DNA of 64,000 bases from Terriglobales bacterium (GTDB lineage Bacteria > Acidobacteriota > Terriglobia > Terriglobales > Acidobacteriaceae). Each line of letters opens with the position of its first letter. The stretch's first letter is position 1. This document shows positions 45,502 to 53,309 of the stretch, piece after piece. The notes beneath the pieces are model-generated. The model ran no database searches. It had not been told where the DNA came from and worked only from the letters and a program-made list of their open reading frames with translations. The position numbers and the translations under genes are program-made. The stretch lies in assembly GCA_035567895.1 (NCBI GenBank), contig DATMPC010000022.1:124001-188000 (forward strand), given 5' to 3'.

Positions 45502-47225
45502 TAGATACTAATGTCATCGCTCCGAATAGCCCACCTGTGATTGAAGACAGAGCTGCACCGGAGACGCCGGCGCAGGGCGAACGTTTCTTTCTATTACTCG
45601 CAATCTTCATCGGCATCTTCTCGGGACTGGCGGTTGTTTGCTTTCGCATCACGATTGACTTTCTTCGAATTGTACTGCTGGGTTCGTCCGTCACGCCTAC
45701 CTTCCCGCGCATTCTCTTAGCACCTGCCCTGACCGGAATCGTGATCGCCCTGCTAGTCATGTTCGTTTTTCCGCGCGTGCGTGGCAGCGGGGTCAACCAG
45801 ACCAAGTCTGCACTGTATGTCTACGACGGATACATCCCATTTCGGACCGCGATCGGAAAATTCATCTGCTCAGCATTGGCTATCGGTTCTGGCCAGTCCT
45901 TGGGTCCCGAGGATCCGTCTTTGCAGATTGGTGCCTCAATTGCCTCTGCGCTCGGTCGAAAGCTGGAACTCACGCGAGAGAGGTTGCGCCTAATTGCTCC
46001 GGTTGGCGCAGCGGCCGGACTTGCCGCCGCATTCAACTCACCTATCTCCGCAATCCTGTTTGTAATCGAGGAAGTCATTGGACGCTGGACAGCGGGATTT
46101 CTCGGAGCGGTTGTGCTGTCAGCCGTATCAAGCGTCGTGGTTGCTCGTTACTTCCTCGGATCGCAGCCGTTGTTCCGCATTCCGGAAGTGCAGTTCATCG
46201 CACCCAGCGAGTTGCTTGCGTATGCAGCCCTTGGAATTGTGGGCGCCTTTGCGTCGGTCCTGCTCGCAAAAGCAATTCAAGTGCTCCGTCCTCGAATGAA
46301 GGCCCTCCCGCGCTGGACGCAGCTTTTTCAGCCAGCGCTCGCAGGCCTGATCATCGGCGCGATCGCGCTCGCCGGACGTCCCGAGGTGATGGGAGCCGGT
46401 TACGAGTTTATCGATCAGGCGATGCATGACCAGTTTCCCTGGAAAATCCTTGCGATCCTTGCTGGTCTGAAGATCCTCACAACAGTGCTCTCGTTCGTCA
46501 GCGGGACACCCGGCGGAATGTTTGCTCCCACGCTATTCATTGGGGCCATGCTCGGAAGCGCCGTGGGCGGTGTCGAGCGGCACTTCTTTCCTCATCTGAC
46601 ACTATCGATCGGGACTTATGCGCTGGTAGGCATGGGAGTGCTCTTCGCGGGCTTCCTGCGCGTTCCCATGACTTCGGTCTTCATGGTGCTGGAGGTGAGC
46701 GGCAATTACTCCATTATTGTTCCGGTGATTCTTGCCAACACGCTCTCTTACCTGATTTCCCGAAACCTTCAACCCGTTCCCATTTTTGACTTGCTCAGCC
46801 GGCAGGACGGTCTCGGATTGCCCTCAATGGAGGAGCAACGCGAAGAGCGTGTCTTGCGAGTGGAAGACGCCATGCGCGCCGTCGACGTTCCCGTTATCGA
46901 TTCCCAGATCCCAGCCGACGAAGCTCTTGAAATTGCAGAAAACCACGCCGCAGCTGAGATTCTGGTGGACGATCCTCCATTTGGTTGGTCGAGTCTCACG
47001 GTTGGAGCTTTGCGCGATGCAGTAGAGCAAAATTCCAGCGAGCCCACCGTTGCCAGTCTCCTCTCCGAACCGCACATGCCGCCGATCTACCCGGATCACA
47101 GCCTCGATTTTGTCTTGCGACACATTTCGCAATGGTCGTTCCTGCCAGTAACTCATCGTGCTAATAACCGAAGGATCGTTGGCTTGATCACGATGAACGA
47201 TGTGATGAAGGCATTCGATAAGTGA
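45498..47225 (+). CDS. ClC-family chloride channel/antiporter with CBS pair
   Basis: A 575-residue membrane protein. The ClC core (~30-440) has selectivity motifs GSGVN (96-100), GPEDP (136-140) with the gating Glu E138, and GGMFAPTLFIGAMLG. FVIEEVIGRW keeps the internal proton-path Glu (E192). Both acidic residues needed for Cl-/H+ exchange are present, so an antiporter is more likely than a channel. The C-terminal ~120 residues form a CBS-domain pair that usually senses adenine nucleotides. The start is a GTG at 45498, supported by the overlap with the preceding stop and by GGAGGGGAG upstream. Confidence 0.93.
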   Translation: MIDTNVIAPNSPPVIEDRAAPETPAQGERFFLLLAIFIGIFSGLAVVCFRITIDFLRIVLLGSSVTPTFPRILLAPALTGIVIALLVMFVFPRVRGSGVNQTKSALYVYDGYIPFRTAIGKFICSALAIGSGQSLGPEDPSLQIGASIASALGRKLELTRERLRLIAPVGAAAGLAAAFNSPISAILFVIEEVIGRWTAGFLGAVVLSAVSSVVVARYFLGSQPLFRIPEVQFIAPSELLAYAALGIVGAFASVLLAKAIQVLRPRMKALPRWTQLFQPALAGLIIGAIALAGRPEVMGAGYEFIDQAMHDQFPWKILAILAGLKILTTVLSFVSGTPGGMFAPTLFIGAMLGSAVGGVERHFFPHLTLSIGTYALVGMGVLFAGFLRVPMTSVFMVLEVSGNYSIIVPVILANTLSYLISRNLQPVPIFDLLSRQDGLGLPSMEEQREERVLRVEDAMRAVDVPVIDSQIPADEALEIAENHAAAEILVDDPPFGWSSLTVGALRDAVEQNSSEPTVASLLSEPHMPPIYPDHSLDFVLRHISQWSFLPVTHRANNRRIVGLITMNDVMKAFDK

Positions 47226-47289
47226 TGTCGGGATTTTCGTCCCGGGTTGAACGGCTTACCGTCATGACTCCGCCTCGTCTAATCCCTTA

Positions 47290-47772
47290 ATGAAATCCAG
47301 GATTGCAGCAGCTTTACTACTCTTCTCGGCGTTCTCACTGGCACAGCAAACGTCGGACCACAACGCTGGCGTCGTCCAGCGCGGAGATGAGGTGATGGGC
47401 TTCTCTCACGACAAGACCACACATCGCTTTCGCCTGTACAAGGACGGTGGCAGCATCGAGGCGCTTGCCAACAATCCAACCGATGCGACAAGCCGCGACG
47501 AAATTCGCGAACACCTGCAGCACATCGCCGGCATGTTCAAGAGCGGAGACTTCAATGCTCCTATGTTGATCCATGCCCGCACGCCACCTGGCGTTCCCAC
47601 CATGAACAAGCTGCGCGATCAGATTCAGTACCGAGTCGAAGAAACTCCAAATGGAGCGCGGGTTCGAGTATCAAGCGAAAATGCCAAGGCAGTTGCTGCC
47701 ATTCACGATTTCCTCCGCTTCCAGATTCAGGATCATCAAACTGGAGACCCGACGACGATCAGCAAGGAATAG
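47290..47772 (+). CDS. conserved secreted protein of unknown function
   Basis: A 160-residue protein with a signal peptide (MKSRIAAALLLFSAFSLAQ). The mature part contains GFSHDKTTHRFRLYKDGGSIE, REHLQHIAGMFKSGDF and RVRVSSENAKAVAAIHDFLRFQI. I recognise the pattern as a widespread small secreted family without assigned activity, sometimes mis-named in databases. The two invariant-looking His residues in THRF and EHLQHI could bind a ligand or metal; this is speculation. Monocistronic, 64 bp after the ClC gene. Confidence 0.7.
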   Translation: MKSRIAAALLLFSAFSLAQQTSDHNAGVVQRGDEVMGFSHDKTTHRFRLYKDGGSIEALANNPTDATSRDEIREHLQHIAGMFKSGDFNAPMLIHARTPPGVPTMNKLRDQIQYRVEETPNGARVRVSSENAKAVAAIHDFLRFQIQDHQTGDPTTISKE

Positions 47773-47854
47773 GAACGCAGTCGAGCCAGTGCACTGGACA
47801 AACGTTGTGCTTTTGTCCCAAGCCTTGCTGCCGCGAAGCAGCACTCTTTTTTGA

Positions 47855-48029
47855 AACTGTCATCCCTCGCGGCGCCCACAAATACGTGGAGCATTCGAAA
47901 ATGCCGGCTGTTGCGGCGCGGGGGATCTGCTGTTGTGCAGAGTGACTGCATAACAAAAGCAGATCCCCCGGGCCGCGCTAGCCTCGATGGCTCATTCACA
48001 TCAACGAGGCGGCCCGAGGGATGACAGTT
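47855..48029. repeat. MITE-like inverted repeat, copy B
   Basis: A 175-bp element with ends AACTGTCATCCCTCG and its complement. An inner hairpin GGGGGATCTGCTGTT / AACAAAAGCAGATCCCCC lies near 47920-47969. It fills most of the spacer between the convergent genes at 47772 and 48125. No open frame and no obvious target-site duplication. Confidence 0.8.
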
Positions 48030-48124
48030 TCTGGGAGGATTAAGGCTTCTCGGTACGAATGTCCAATCGCGCATACTGCAAGCTCAAATGCTCAGCTTGA
48101 CGAGAGAACCAGTTGTGCAATTCA

Positions 48125-48718
48125 CTACTCCGCGAACCTCTTCCTGACCTCTTCGATTTTCTCGCTCTTCCAAAAGCGCTTGTAGTTATCGAGTGACATG
48201 AAGGTGCGACTAAGCATTCGATCGATGTAAATAGTTCCGTTCAAGTGATCGATCTCATGCTGCAGGATTCTGGCGTACCAGCCGGAAGCACGAATCGTCT
48301 TTGGCTCGGCGCGTTCATCGAGGCACTCGACTGTTACCTCTCGTGAACGCGGCACCAGAGCCGTGAAACCGTCAAGACTCAAGCATCCTTCAAAGAACTC
48401 GATCGAAGGCTCACTGGCAGAAGTGATTCTGGGATTAATGATCACGTGAAACGGAACTGCTGTTCGCTCCCGCGCAGCCAGGTCACTTGCCGAGAGTTCG
48501 GTCCAATACTCCGGTGGATCTTCGATAATTGCGAGCTGTATCGGAACCCCTACCTGAGGAGCTGCTAGTCCGACACCTGGCGCGTCTCGCAGCGTGTCAT
48601 GCATCGATGAGATCAACTCTTGAATAGGACCGGAAAGAATCTCTTCTGAACTGAGCGGCCGAGCCCGGTCGCGTAACACCGGTTCTCCAACTTGAAGGAG
48701 CTTGAGCAGCATTGTCAT
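48125..48718 (-). CDS. def: peptide deformylase
   Basis: Removes the formyl group from N-terminal Met of nascent proteins. The 197 residues carry all three catalytic motifs: GVGLAAPQVG (48-57), EGCLS (110-114, metal Cys) and QHEIDH (153-158, HExxH metal site with catalytic Glu). It has a modest internal extension (~66-88) compared with E. coli (169 residues). Its ATG overlaps the stop of the upstream YkgJ-type gene (ATGA). No fmt gene is nearby. An in-frame ATG two codons later is possible. Confidence 0.97.
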   Translation of the reverse strand: MTMLLKLLQVGEPVLRDRARPLSSEEILSGPIQELISSMHDTLRDAPGVGLAAPQVGVPIQLAIIEDPPEYWTELSASDLAARERTAVPFHVIINPRITSASEPSIEFFEGCLSLDGFTALVPRSREVTVECLDERAEPKTIRASGWYARILQHEIDHLNGTIYIDRMLSRTFMSLDNYKRFWKSEKIEEVRKRFAE

Positions 48719-49314
48719 CGGGCAAGCGCAAAAGCGACGAGCGTAGTGCCATTCTCCCCAAGCTCAATCAGAAGCGAGTCTTCCAGGTGTTCGGGATCGG
48801 GCTTCATCTCGCAGGCGGCGATGTCTTCATTGCTCGCGCCGTGAAAACACAGCTCGCAGACCCCAAGGCCGCCGCCCTCGTTGCGGACTGGCGGTCCAAA
48901 GACGCGGCAAGTCATCGGCCGGAATTGGTAAAGATCGCAGGTGCCTGACTCCGGATCCAGCGCGGGACACACCTCTTCATCGGCAAAATCGAGGAATCGC
49001 GCCTCCCCCTGATCGCTCTCGTCGAGGATTCCCGATTCAGGATCTCCAGGAAATTGCGGCGTCACCCGATGTAAATAAGCTCGTGCTCGCAACTGAACTT
49101 GGCCTGCGCGATCGGGATCGCTACGTTTCAGCTGTGCGAGTCCATCGCGCAGGCGAGCGACATCCAGAGCGTTGATGGCGAATGCCCCCACGCAGCACTG
49201 CGTGCAGCCGGGACGGCAGACCAGCCAGTCTCCGGCCCGCCGAGCTGCATCCTCGAGCGCGGCGTCGACTATTTGAACTAATTCTCGATCCCGGGCTGGA
49301 CGCCGACAAGGCAT
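48715..49314 (-). CDS. YkgJ-type zinc/iron-chelating cluster protein
   Basis: A 199-residue Cys-rich protein of the CxxCxxCC superfamily (PF03692-like). Cysteine sites: CRPGCTQCC (33-41), VCPALDPESGTCDLYQFRPMTC-type segment (C-x8-C and TCRVFGPP) and CELCFHG. This arrangement binds a zinc or iron centre; the biochemical role is not known. It overlaps def by 4 bp and is first in that two-gene operon. No ribosome site is clear before the ATG. Confidence 0.85.
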   Translation of the reverse strand: MPCRRPARDRELVQIVDAALEDAARRAGDWLVCRPGCTQCCVGAFAINALDVARLRDGLAQLKRSDPDRAGQVQLRARAYLHRVTPQFPGDPESGILDESDQGEARFLDFADEEVCPALDPESGTCDLYQFRPMTCRVFGPPVRNEGGGLGVCELCFHGASNEDIAACEMKPDPEHLEDSLLIELGENGTTLVAFALAR

Positions 49315-49405
49315 GCGTCAGCATAACGCAACTTGTATTGCTGGTAGGTAACCGATCAGTTTGACGATTACTTGTGGCCCCCAAAGTCGCAATCAACACC
49401 TCGAG

Positions 49406-49541
49406 ACTGTCATCCCTCGCGTCCGCCGCGGCGGACGCGGGGGATCTGCTTTTGTGCGCATCGAAGAACAGCGGATCCCCCACTCCGCGTTGACATCACT
49501 GACACCACAAACGGCTTTGCTGCGGAGTGAGGGATGACAGT
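49406..49541. repeat. MITE-like inverted repeat, copy C
   Basis: A 136-bp element with ends ACTGTCATCCCTC and its complement. It has an inner GGGGATCTGCTTTT / AACAGCGGATCCCC hairpin and an additional 20-bp perfect palindrome GCGTCCGCCGCGGCGGACGC at 49419-49438. It lies 148 bp downstream of the DUF2911 gene stop and upstream of the YkgJ gene. The rest of the spacer 49315-49689 shows nothing else. Confidence 0.8.
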
Positions 49542-49689
49542 TCGTGGAGTTAAGGAGGCTCTTGAGCTAAAACCACGGAGTCTGTAATCGACATTTTCTC
49601 GAAACCGACCACTACCGATTGGTGTGCGGACACGACGAAGAAGAAACGCGAGCGCCGTCTCTCGTCGCGTACCGCGATCGCTTCGTGAG

Positions 49690-50754
49690 CTACTTATTGA
49701 TGTCGTCCTTGGCTTCCAAACGTTTTACCAGACCGTTCAAGGCTGGCTTGTAGATATCGGGAGCCTCGTTAACTGCAAGCTTCATCTCCTTCACGGCATT
49801 GTCGTAGTCGCCGTGGGCAACTGATAGGCGAGCAGCCTCGTTGCGTGCGACCCAGCCTTTGGGATATTTCTTCACGTTTGTGCGAAACAGTTCGAGCGCC
49901 TGATCCTGATGTCCCTGGCTCTGCAGCTGCCTGGCATAGCCGTGGATCTGGAGCGCATTGGCGAGGTCAAGCGCCTGGGCGCGGGCTGCAGCCGATTCAT
50001 CCTTCTTGCCCATCGCTTCGAGCACCTGCGATTTCGTAATCAGGTTGTCGAATCGGGATTCCACCTGAATGGAGTGATTCGCATAGTCGAGAGCCTGCGG
50101 GAGGTTCGTTTTACTGGCGAGGAAATAGTTGGCAGCCTCGTCCCATGGCTCCCAAATGTACTGCGCGCCTCCGCGGAGCTGGTTTTTGACATCGGCTTGC
50201 ACGACATCGCTGACTGGCACACCGATCCGGAATGGGACAGAGACTTTCTCCCAGCGCATCGTGACCAGCGTCGAGTCCGGAGTCACATCGTCAAAGTCGT
50301 AAACGAGTGCCTCACGAAACTCGCCGGATTGTGGCTTTACCGAGACACGCAGCGCATCCTCGTCTTCTTTATATGAGAAGCTTCCCCAGGCAGTGGACAC
50401 TTTCGAGAAGATCACGGTCCACTCGTTCTCTCCGGGAATCATGTGGAGACCGTAAGTCCCTTTTGCGAGCTGTTTGCCTTCAACCGTGACCGGATCGGCA
50501 AATTCGATGGTGGTGTTCTCATTCGCGCCAGCCCGCCAAACCTGCCCATAGGGGACGAGCTTCCCCCATATCTGGCGTTTGTTGACCAGAGGACGGCTGT
50601 AGTTGATCGAGATATCCGTGATGCCCACGCGCTGCGTGACCAGGGCATGCTGGCTGGCGCGTGGCAGGTTCAAGATGCTTTGTGCATACGACTCGGCCGC
50701 GCCGAACATCATCGCGCCGATCGCAAGAAATGCGAGCAGCATTCGCTTTTGCAT
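49690..50754 (-). CDS. secreted DUF2911 protein with TPR-like tail
   Basis: A 354-residue exported protein (signal peptide MQKRMLLAFLAIGAMMFGAAESYA). Residues ~28-175 match DUF2911: RASQHALVTQRVGITDISINYSRP, WGKLVPYGQVWRAGANENT and KGTYGLHMIPGENEWTVIFSK. Residues ~205-350 form helical repeats (ALDYANHSIQVESRFDNL, ALELFRTNVKKYPKGW, YDNAVKEMKLAVNEAPD) of TPR type. Function unknown; the family is common in Acidobacteriota and Bacteroidota. Monocistronic. Confidence 0.85.
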   Translation of the reverse strand: MQKRMLLAFLAIGAMMFGAAESYAQSILNLPRASQHALVTQRVGITDISINYSRPLVNKRQIWGKLVPYGQVWRAGANENTTIEFADPVTVEGKQLAKGTYGLHMIPGENEWTVIFSKVSTAWGSFSYKEDEDALRVSVKPQSGEFREALVYDFDDVTPDSTLVTMRWEKVSVPFRIGVPVSDVVQADVKNQLRGGAQYIWEPWDEAANYFLASKTNLPQALDYANHSIQVESRFDNLITKSQVLEAMGKKDESAAARAQALDLANALQIHGYARQLQSQGHQDQALELFRTNVKKYPKGWVARNEAARLSVAHGDYDNAVKEMKLAVNEAPDIYKPALNGLVKRLEAKDDINK

Positions 50755-51113
50755 ATGTGGTTAACCTCCGCCTTTGGACGGATGTAAAAAGAGATTTGTA
50801 AGCAGAGTTGCAGAGATCTCGAGGACCATTGGTCCCCAGAACCCAACGAAATGTCACAGGAGAATCGCGCGGTCGGAGAGCGCATTCTGAACAGAAATCT
50901 TGCCAGCAATGCGACTGGAGACCTGCCTTGTCGGCGTACAGAAAGAGTCGTCACCCAGTGAGGGCCATGTACGACAGAAATTCACTGCTTATTCACTGTT
51001 ATTCACTGTTCTCTAAACCGACATTCGCGCAGATTCGGGAAAATTCAATAACGTCTCGGTTATTTTGCAGAAATTCACTGTTCTCGCGAAAAAGTTCTTG
51101 AACCGCGAAGGCC
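50755..51113. other. gene-free spacer with ATTCACTGTT repeats
   Basis: Holds four near-identical decamers (ATTCACTGCTT/ATTCACTGTT): about 50980, 50991, 51001 in tandem and one at 51073. No coding content. It should also hold the promoter of the DUF2911 gene. The repeat style resembles the TTCCCTG repeats in the 4.9 and 57 kb spacers. Confidence 0.45.
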
Positions 51114-51470
51114 TCAGTTCCCCTTCATCTTCCCTTTCACTGACCTCGCCAGCTTCTCGATTTCCTCAGCCTTTTTGATCACGTCGAGGGAAAGTGTGTG
51201 TTCGTTAGTCTTGTCGACATACTCTTTGAGTTCAGTCGCGAGTTGAAGCAGGCGATCGGTATCTTTCTGCAGCGACGTCTGCCGTTGCTTGTTCATCGCC
51301 TTCTCGCGGTCGTGCTCGATCTTCTCTTCTGCAGGATCTTTTGGTCGCTCACGGCCAAATGGAGGCTCCTGTGTCGGACTCTGGATGTTGCTGTCGATCT
51401 GAGCGAAGCAATTCGACATCAGTAAAAAAATGAGCAGAAAGATTACAAAAGCGGGATAACGCACAAGCAC
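51114..51470 (-). CDS. small secreted coiled-coil protein, unknown
   Basis: A 118-residue protein with a signal peptide (residues ~1-23, FVIFLLIFLLMSNCFA). A Pro/Glu-rich stretch and a highly charged helix (~45-115, DPAEEKIEHDREKAMNKQR and TDRLLQLATELKEYVDKTN) with heptad-like spacing suggest a coiled coil. The CFA near the cleavage site is a weak lipobox (LMSNC). I do not recognise a family. Divergent from mscS. Confidence 0.6.
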   Translation of the reverse strand: MLVRYPAFVIFLLIFLLMSNCFAQIDSNIQSPTQEPPFGRERPKDPAEEKIEHDREKAMNKQRQTSLQKDTDRLLQLATELKEYVDKTNEHTLSLDVIKKAEEIEKLARSVKGKMKGN

Positions 51471-51577
51471 CTCAACTCGATTGCGGAATATGGCCGATTA
51501 TAGCTATCGCCAGCACGTTATGCGGCTCAGGCTGCGTCTTCTTGCTTGCTATAATCCAGCTTCCGCCAACGCAATTC

Positions 51578-52480
51578 ATGAGCATCCTGGGCACAAACAT
51601 CCTCTCTGAACCTATCTGGCGGCGCGTGTTTTCCGCGTGGCACGACGATCTCGCCAACTGGGCGCGGCTGCATGTGCCGCGCATTCTCGTAATCCTGATC
51701 GTGGCGGGCGTTCTCACCCGTTTGCTGGGACTGTTAACCCGAAAATTGCAGGATTTCAGCCGACGCAACGCTCTGCCCAGCGGCATCCGTGCGACTCAAT
51801 TGCGTACTCTGGCGTCAATCATCCAAAGCGTCGGCGGCTTCGTAATTTTCTTCTTCGCACTTCTGCAGATCCTTGACGATGTCGGTATCGATGTAAAACC
51901 GTTCCTTGCCAGCGCGGGCATCGTTGGTTTGGCAGTCGGCTTCGGTGCGCAAACCCTGGTGAAAGATGTGATCAACGGCTTTTTCATCATCATCGACAAC
52001 ATCTATGACCTCGGCGATCTCGTGAAAATTGCCGGTGTACAGGGTACCGTCGAACAGATGTCGCTACGCATGACCGTATTGCGCGACGACACCGGAGCAG
52101 TGCATTCCGTTCCCAACAGCGAGATCAAGATCGTCTCCAACATGACTCGCGACTGGGCACAGGTCGCGCTGCATGTCTCAGTGGACTATAGCGAGAGTTC
52201 CGATCGCGTAATCGAGCTGCTAAAAGAAGTCGTCTCCGGTCTGCGGGACGATCCAGAGTTCGGAAAGGATATTGTGGGAGAACCCGAGGTGCCAGGGATT
52301 GAGCGCGTGAGCGGATCGGAAGTCGACTACCTGGTGATTGTGAAGGCTGGTCCAGGCAGCCAGCATGCGGTTCGGCGTGAACTGCGCAAACGAATCAAGG
52401 CTTCTTTAGAAAAGAATGGCATAAAAGCCGGCGCGCCCAACCGTATGTATGTAATGGAAGCTCCCCCTGCCAGTCGGTAA
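51578..52480 (+). CDS. MscS-family mechanosensitive channel
   Basis: A 300-residue inner-membrane channel. One or two N-terminal helices lead to the MscS core: helix ~85-110, the pore helix VKPFLASAGIVGLAVGFGAQTLVKDVINGFFI, and the beta domain DLGDLVKIAGVQGTVEQMSLR and DDTGAVHSVPNSEIKIVSNMTRDWAQ. The C-terminal alpha/beta cap follows. It releases solutes on hypo-osmotic shock. The ATG at 51578 was chosen because TATAAT at 51550-51555 looks like its -10 box and would lie inside a longer TTG-started frame. The SDR gene starts 10 bp after the stop. Confidence 0.88.
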   Translation: MSILGTNILSEPIWRRVFSAWHDDLANWARLHVPRILVILIVAGVLTRLLGLLTRKLQDFSRRNALPSGIRATQLRTLASIIQSVGGFVIFFFALLQILDDVGIDVKPFLASAGIVGLAVGFGAQTLVKDVINGFFIIIDNIYDLGDLVKIAGVQGTVEQMSLRMTVLRDDTGAVHSVPNSEIKIVSNMTRDWAQVALHVSVDYSESSDRVIELLKEVVSGLRDDPEFGKDIVGEPEVPGIERVSGSEVDYLVIVKAGPGSQHAVRRELRKRIKASLEKNGIKAGAPNRMYVMEAPPASR

Positions 52481-52490
52481 TCTGATCGAC

Positions 52491-53282
52491 ATGGAAACAG
52501 GACTCAAGGACAAAGTTGCGCTGCTGGTGGCGTCGAGCGAAGGCATTGCCCGCGCGGCCGCCGAGAAGTTCGCCGCTGAAGGCGCCCGGCTTGCGATGTG
52601 TGCTCGCAATGAAACGAAGTTACTCAGAGCAGCAGACGAATTGCGCGCTCGTCATAACGTCGACGTGCTGGCCGAACGTGTCGACGTTTCGGATTTTGCG
52701 TCGATGCAGGCCTTTGTTCGCCGCGCGGTCGAACGCTTCGGCCGAATCGATGTTTGTCTCGCAAACTCCGGTGGCCCGCCGGCCAAGAACTTTCTTTCCA
52801 TCGAACTGGACGAGTGGAAGAAGAACGTCGATCTGATCTTTCTCAGCGTCGTGAACCTGGCTAAGTCCGTGATCCCGCACATGCAGAAGAATGGCGGGGG
52901 ACGCTTTATCGCCATCACCTCTACGTCGGTTAAGGGATCGATTCCCGATCTTGTCATGTCGAATGCAGTGCGGCCCGCGGTCGTGGGACTGCTGAAGAGT
53001 TTGTCGATTGAGTTCGGAAAAGACAACATTACCTTCAATAACGTTGCGCCCGGATACACCGCCACCGAACGGCTCAAGGAGCTTGCCGGAACGCGCGCGC
53101 TTGCGGCCAACGTAAGCGTCGCCGAGATCTATGAGAAGTGGTCAGAGGAGATTCCGCTTCGGCGATTGGCACGTCCAGAGGAGGTTGCAGATGCGATCGT
53201 GTGGCTCGCCTCGGAGCGCGCGTCGTATGTGACCGGACAAACCATTCTGGTTGACGGCGGAAGATATCCTGGCGTCGCGTGA
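52491..53282 (+). CDS. SDR-fold protein lacking the catalytic Tyr-Lys pair
   Basis: A 263-residue short-chain dehydrogenase-type protein. The overall fold is clear: NVDVLAERVDVSDFASM, CLANSGGPPAK (NAG-like), ITSTSVKGS with the Ser, and the C-terminal RPEEVADAIVWLASERASYVTGQTILVDGGRYP. The cofactor loop reads ASSEGIA (14-20) instead of TGxxxGIG. The YxxxK site is replaced by S157/R161 in LVMSNAVRPA, with no Tyr between 145 and 170. It matches the known FabG-like subgroup with atypical motifs. Catalysis by the standard route is unlikely. It is placed between mscS and hutH, probably co-transcribed. Confidence 0.85.
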   Translation: METGLKDKVALLVASSEGIARAAAEKFAAEGARLAMCARNETKLLRAADELRARHNVDVLAERVDVSDFASMQAFVRRAVERFGRIDVCLANSGGPPAKNFLSIELDEWKKNVDLIFLSVVNLAKSVIPHMQKNGGGRFIAITSTSVKGSIPDLVMSNAVRPAVVGLLKSLSIEFGKDNITFNNVAPGYTATERLKELAGTRALAANVSVAEIYEKWSEEIPLRRLARPEEVADAIVWLASERASYVTGQTILVDGGRYPGVA

Positions 53283-53309
53283 GGGTGTGGGTGGCAGCTA
53301 AGGAGCTAC

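Noticed and set aside
49406-49541. Repeat C considered as a CRISPR or rho-independent terminator
   Set aside because: No regularly spaced direct repeats and no T-run; it matches the other inverted-repeat elements instead.
50981-51084. ATTCACTGTT copies considered as a CRISPR or iteron array
   Set aside because: Only four copies, partly adjacent with no uniform spacers, and no cas or replication genes nearby.
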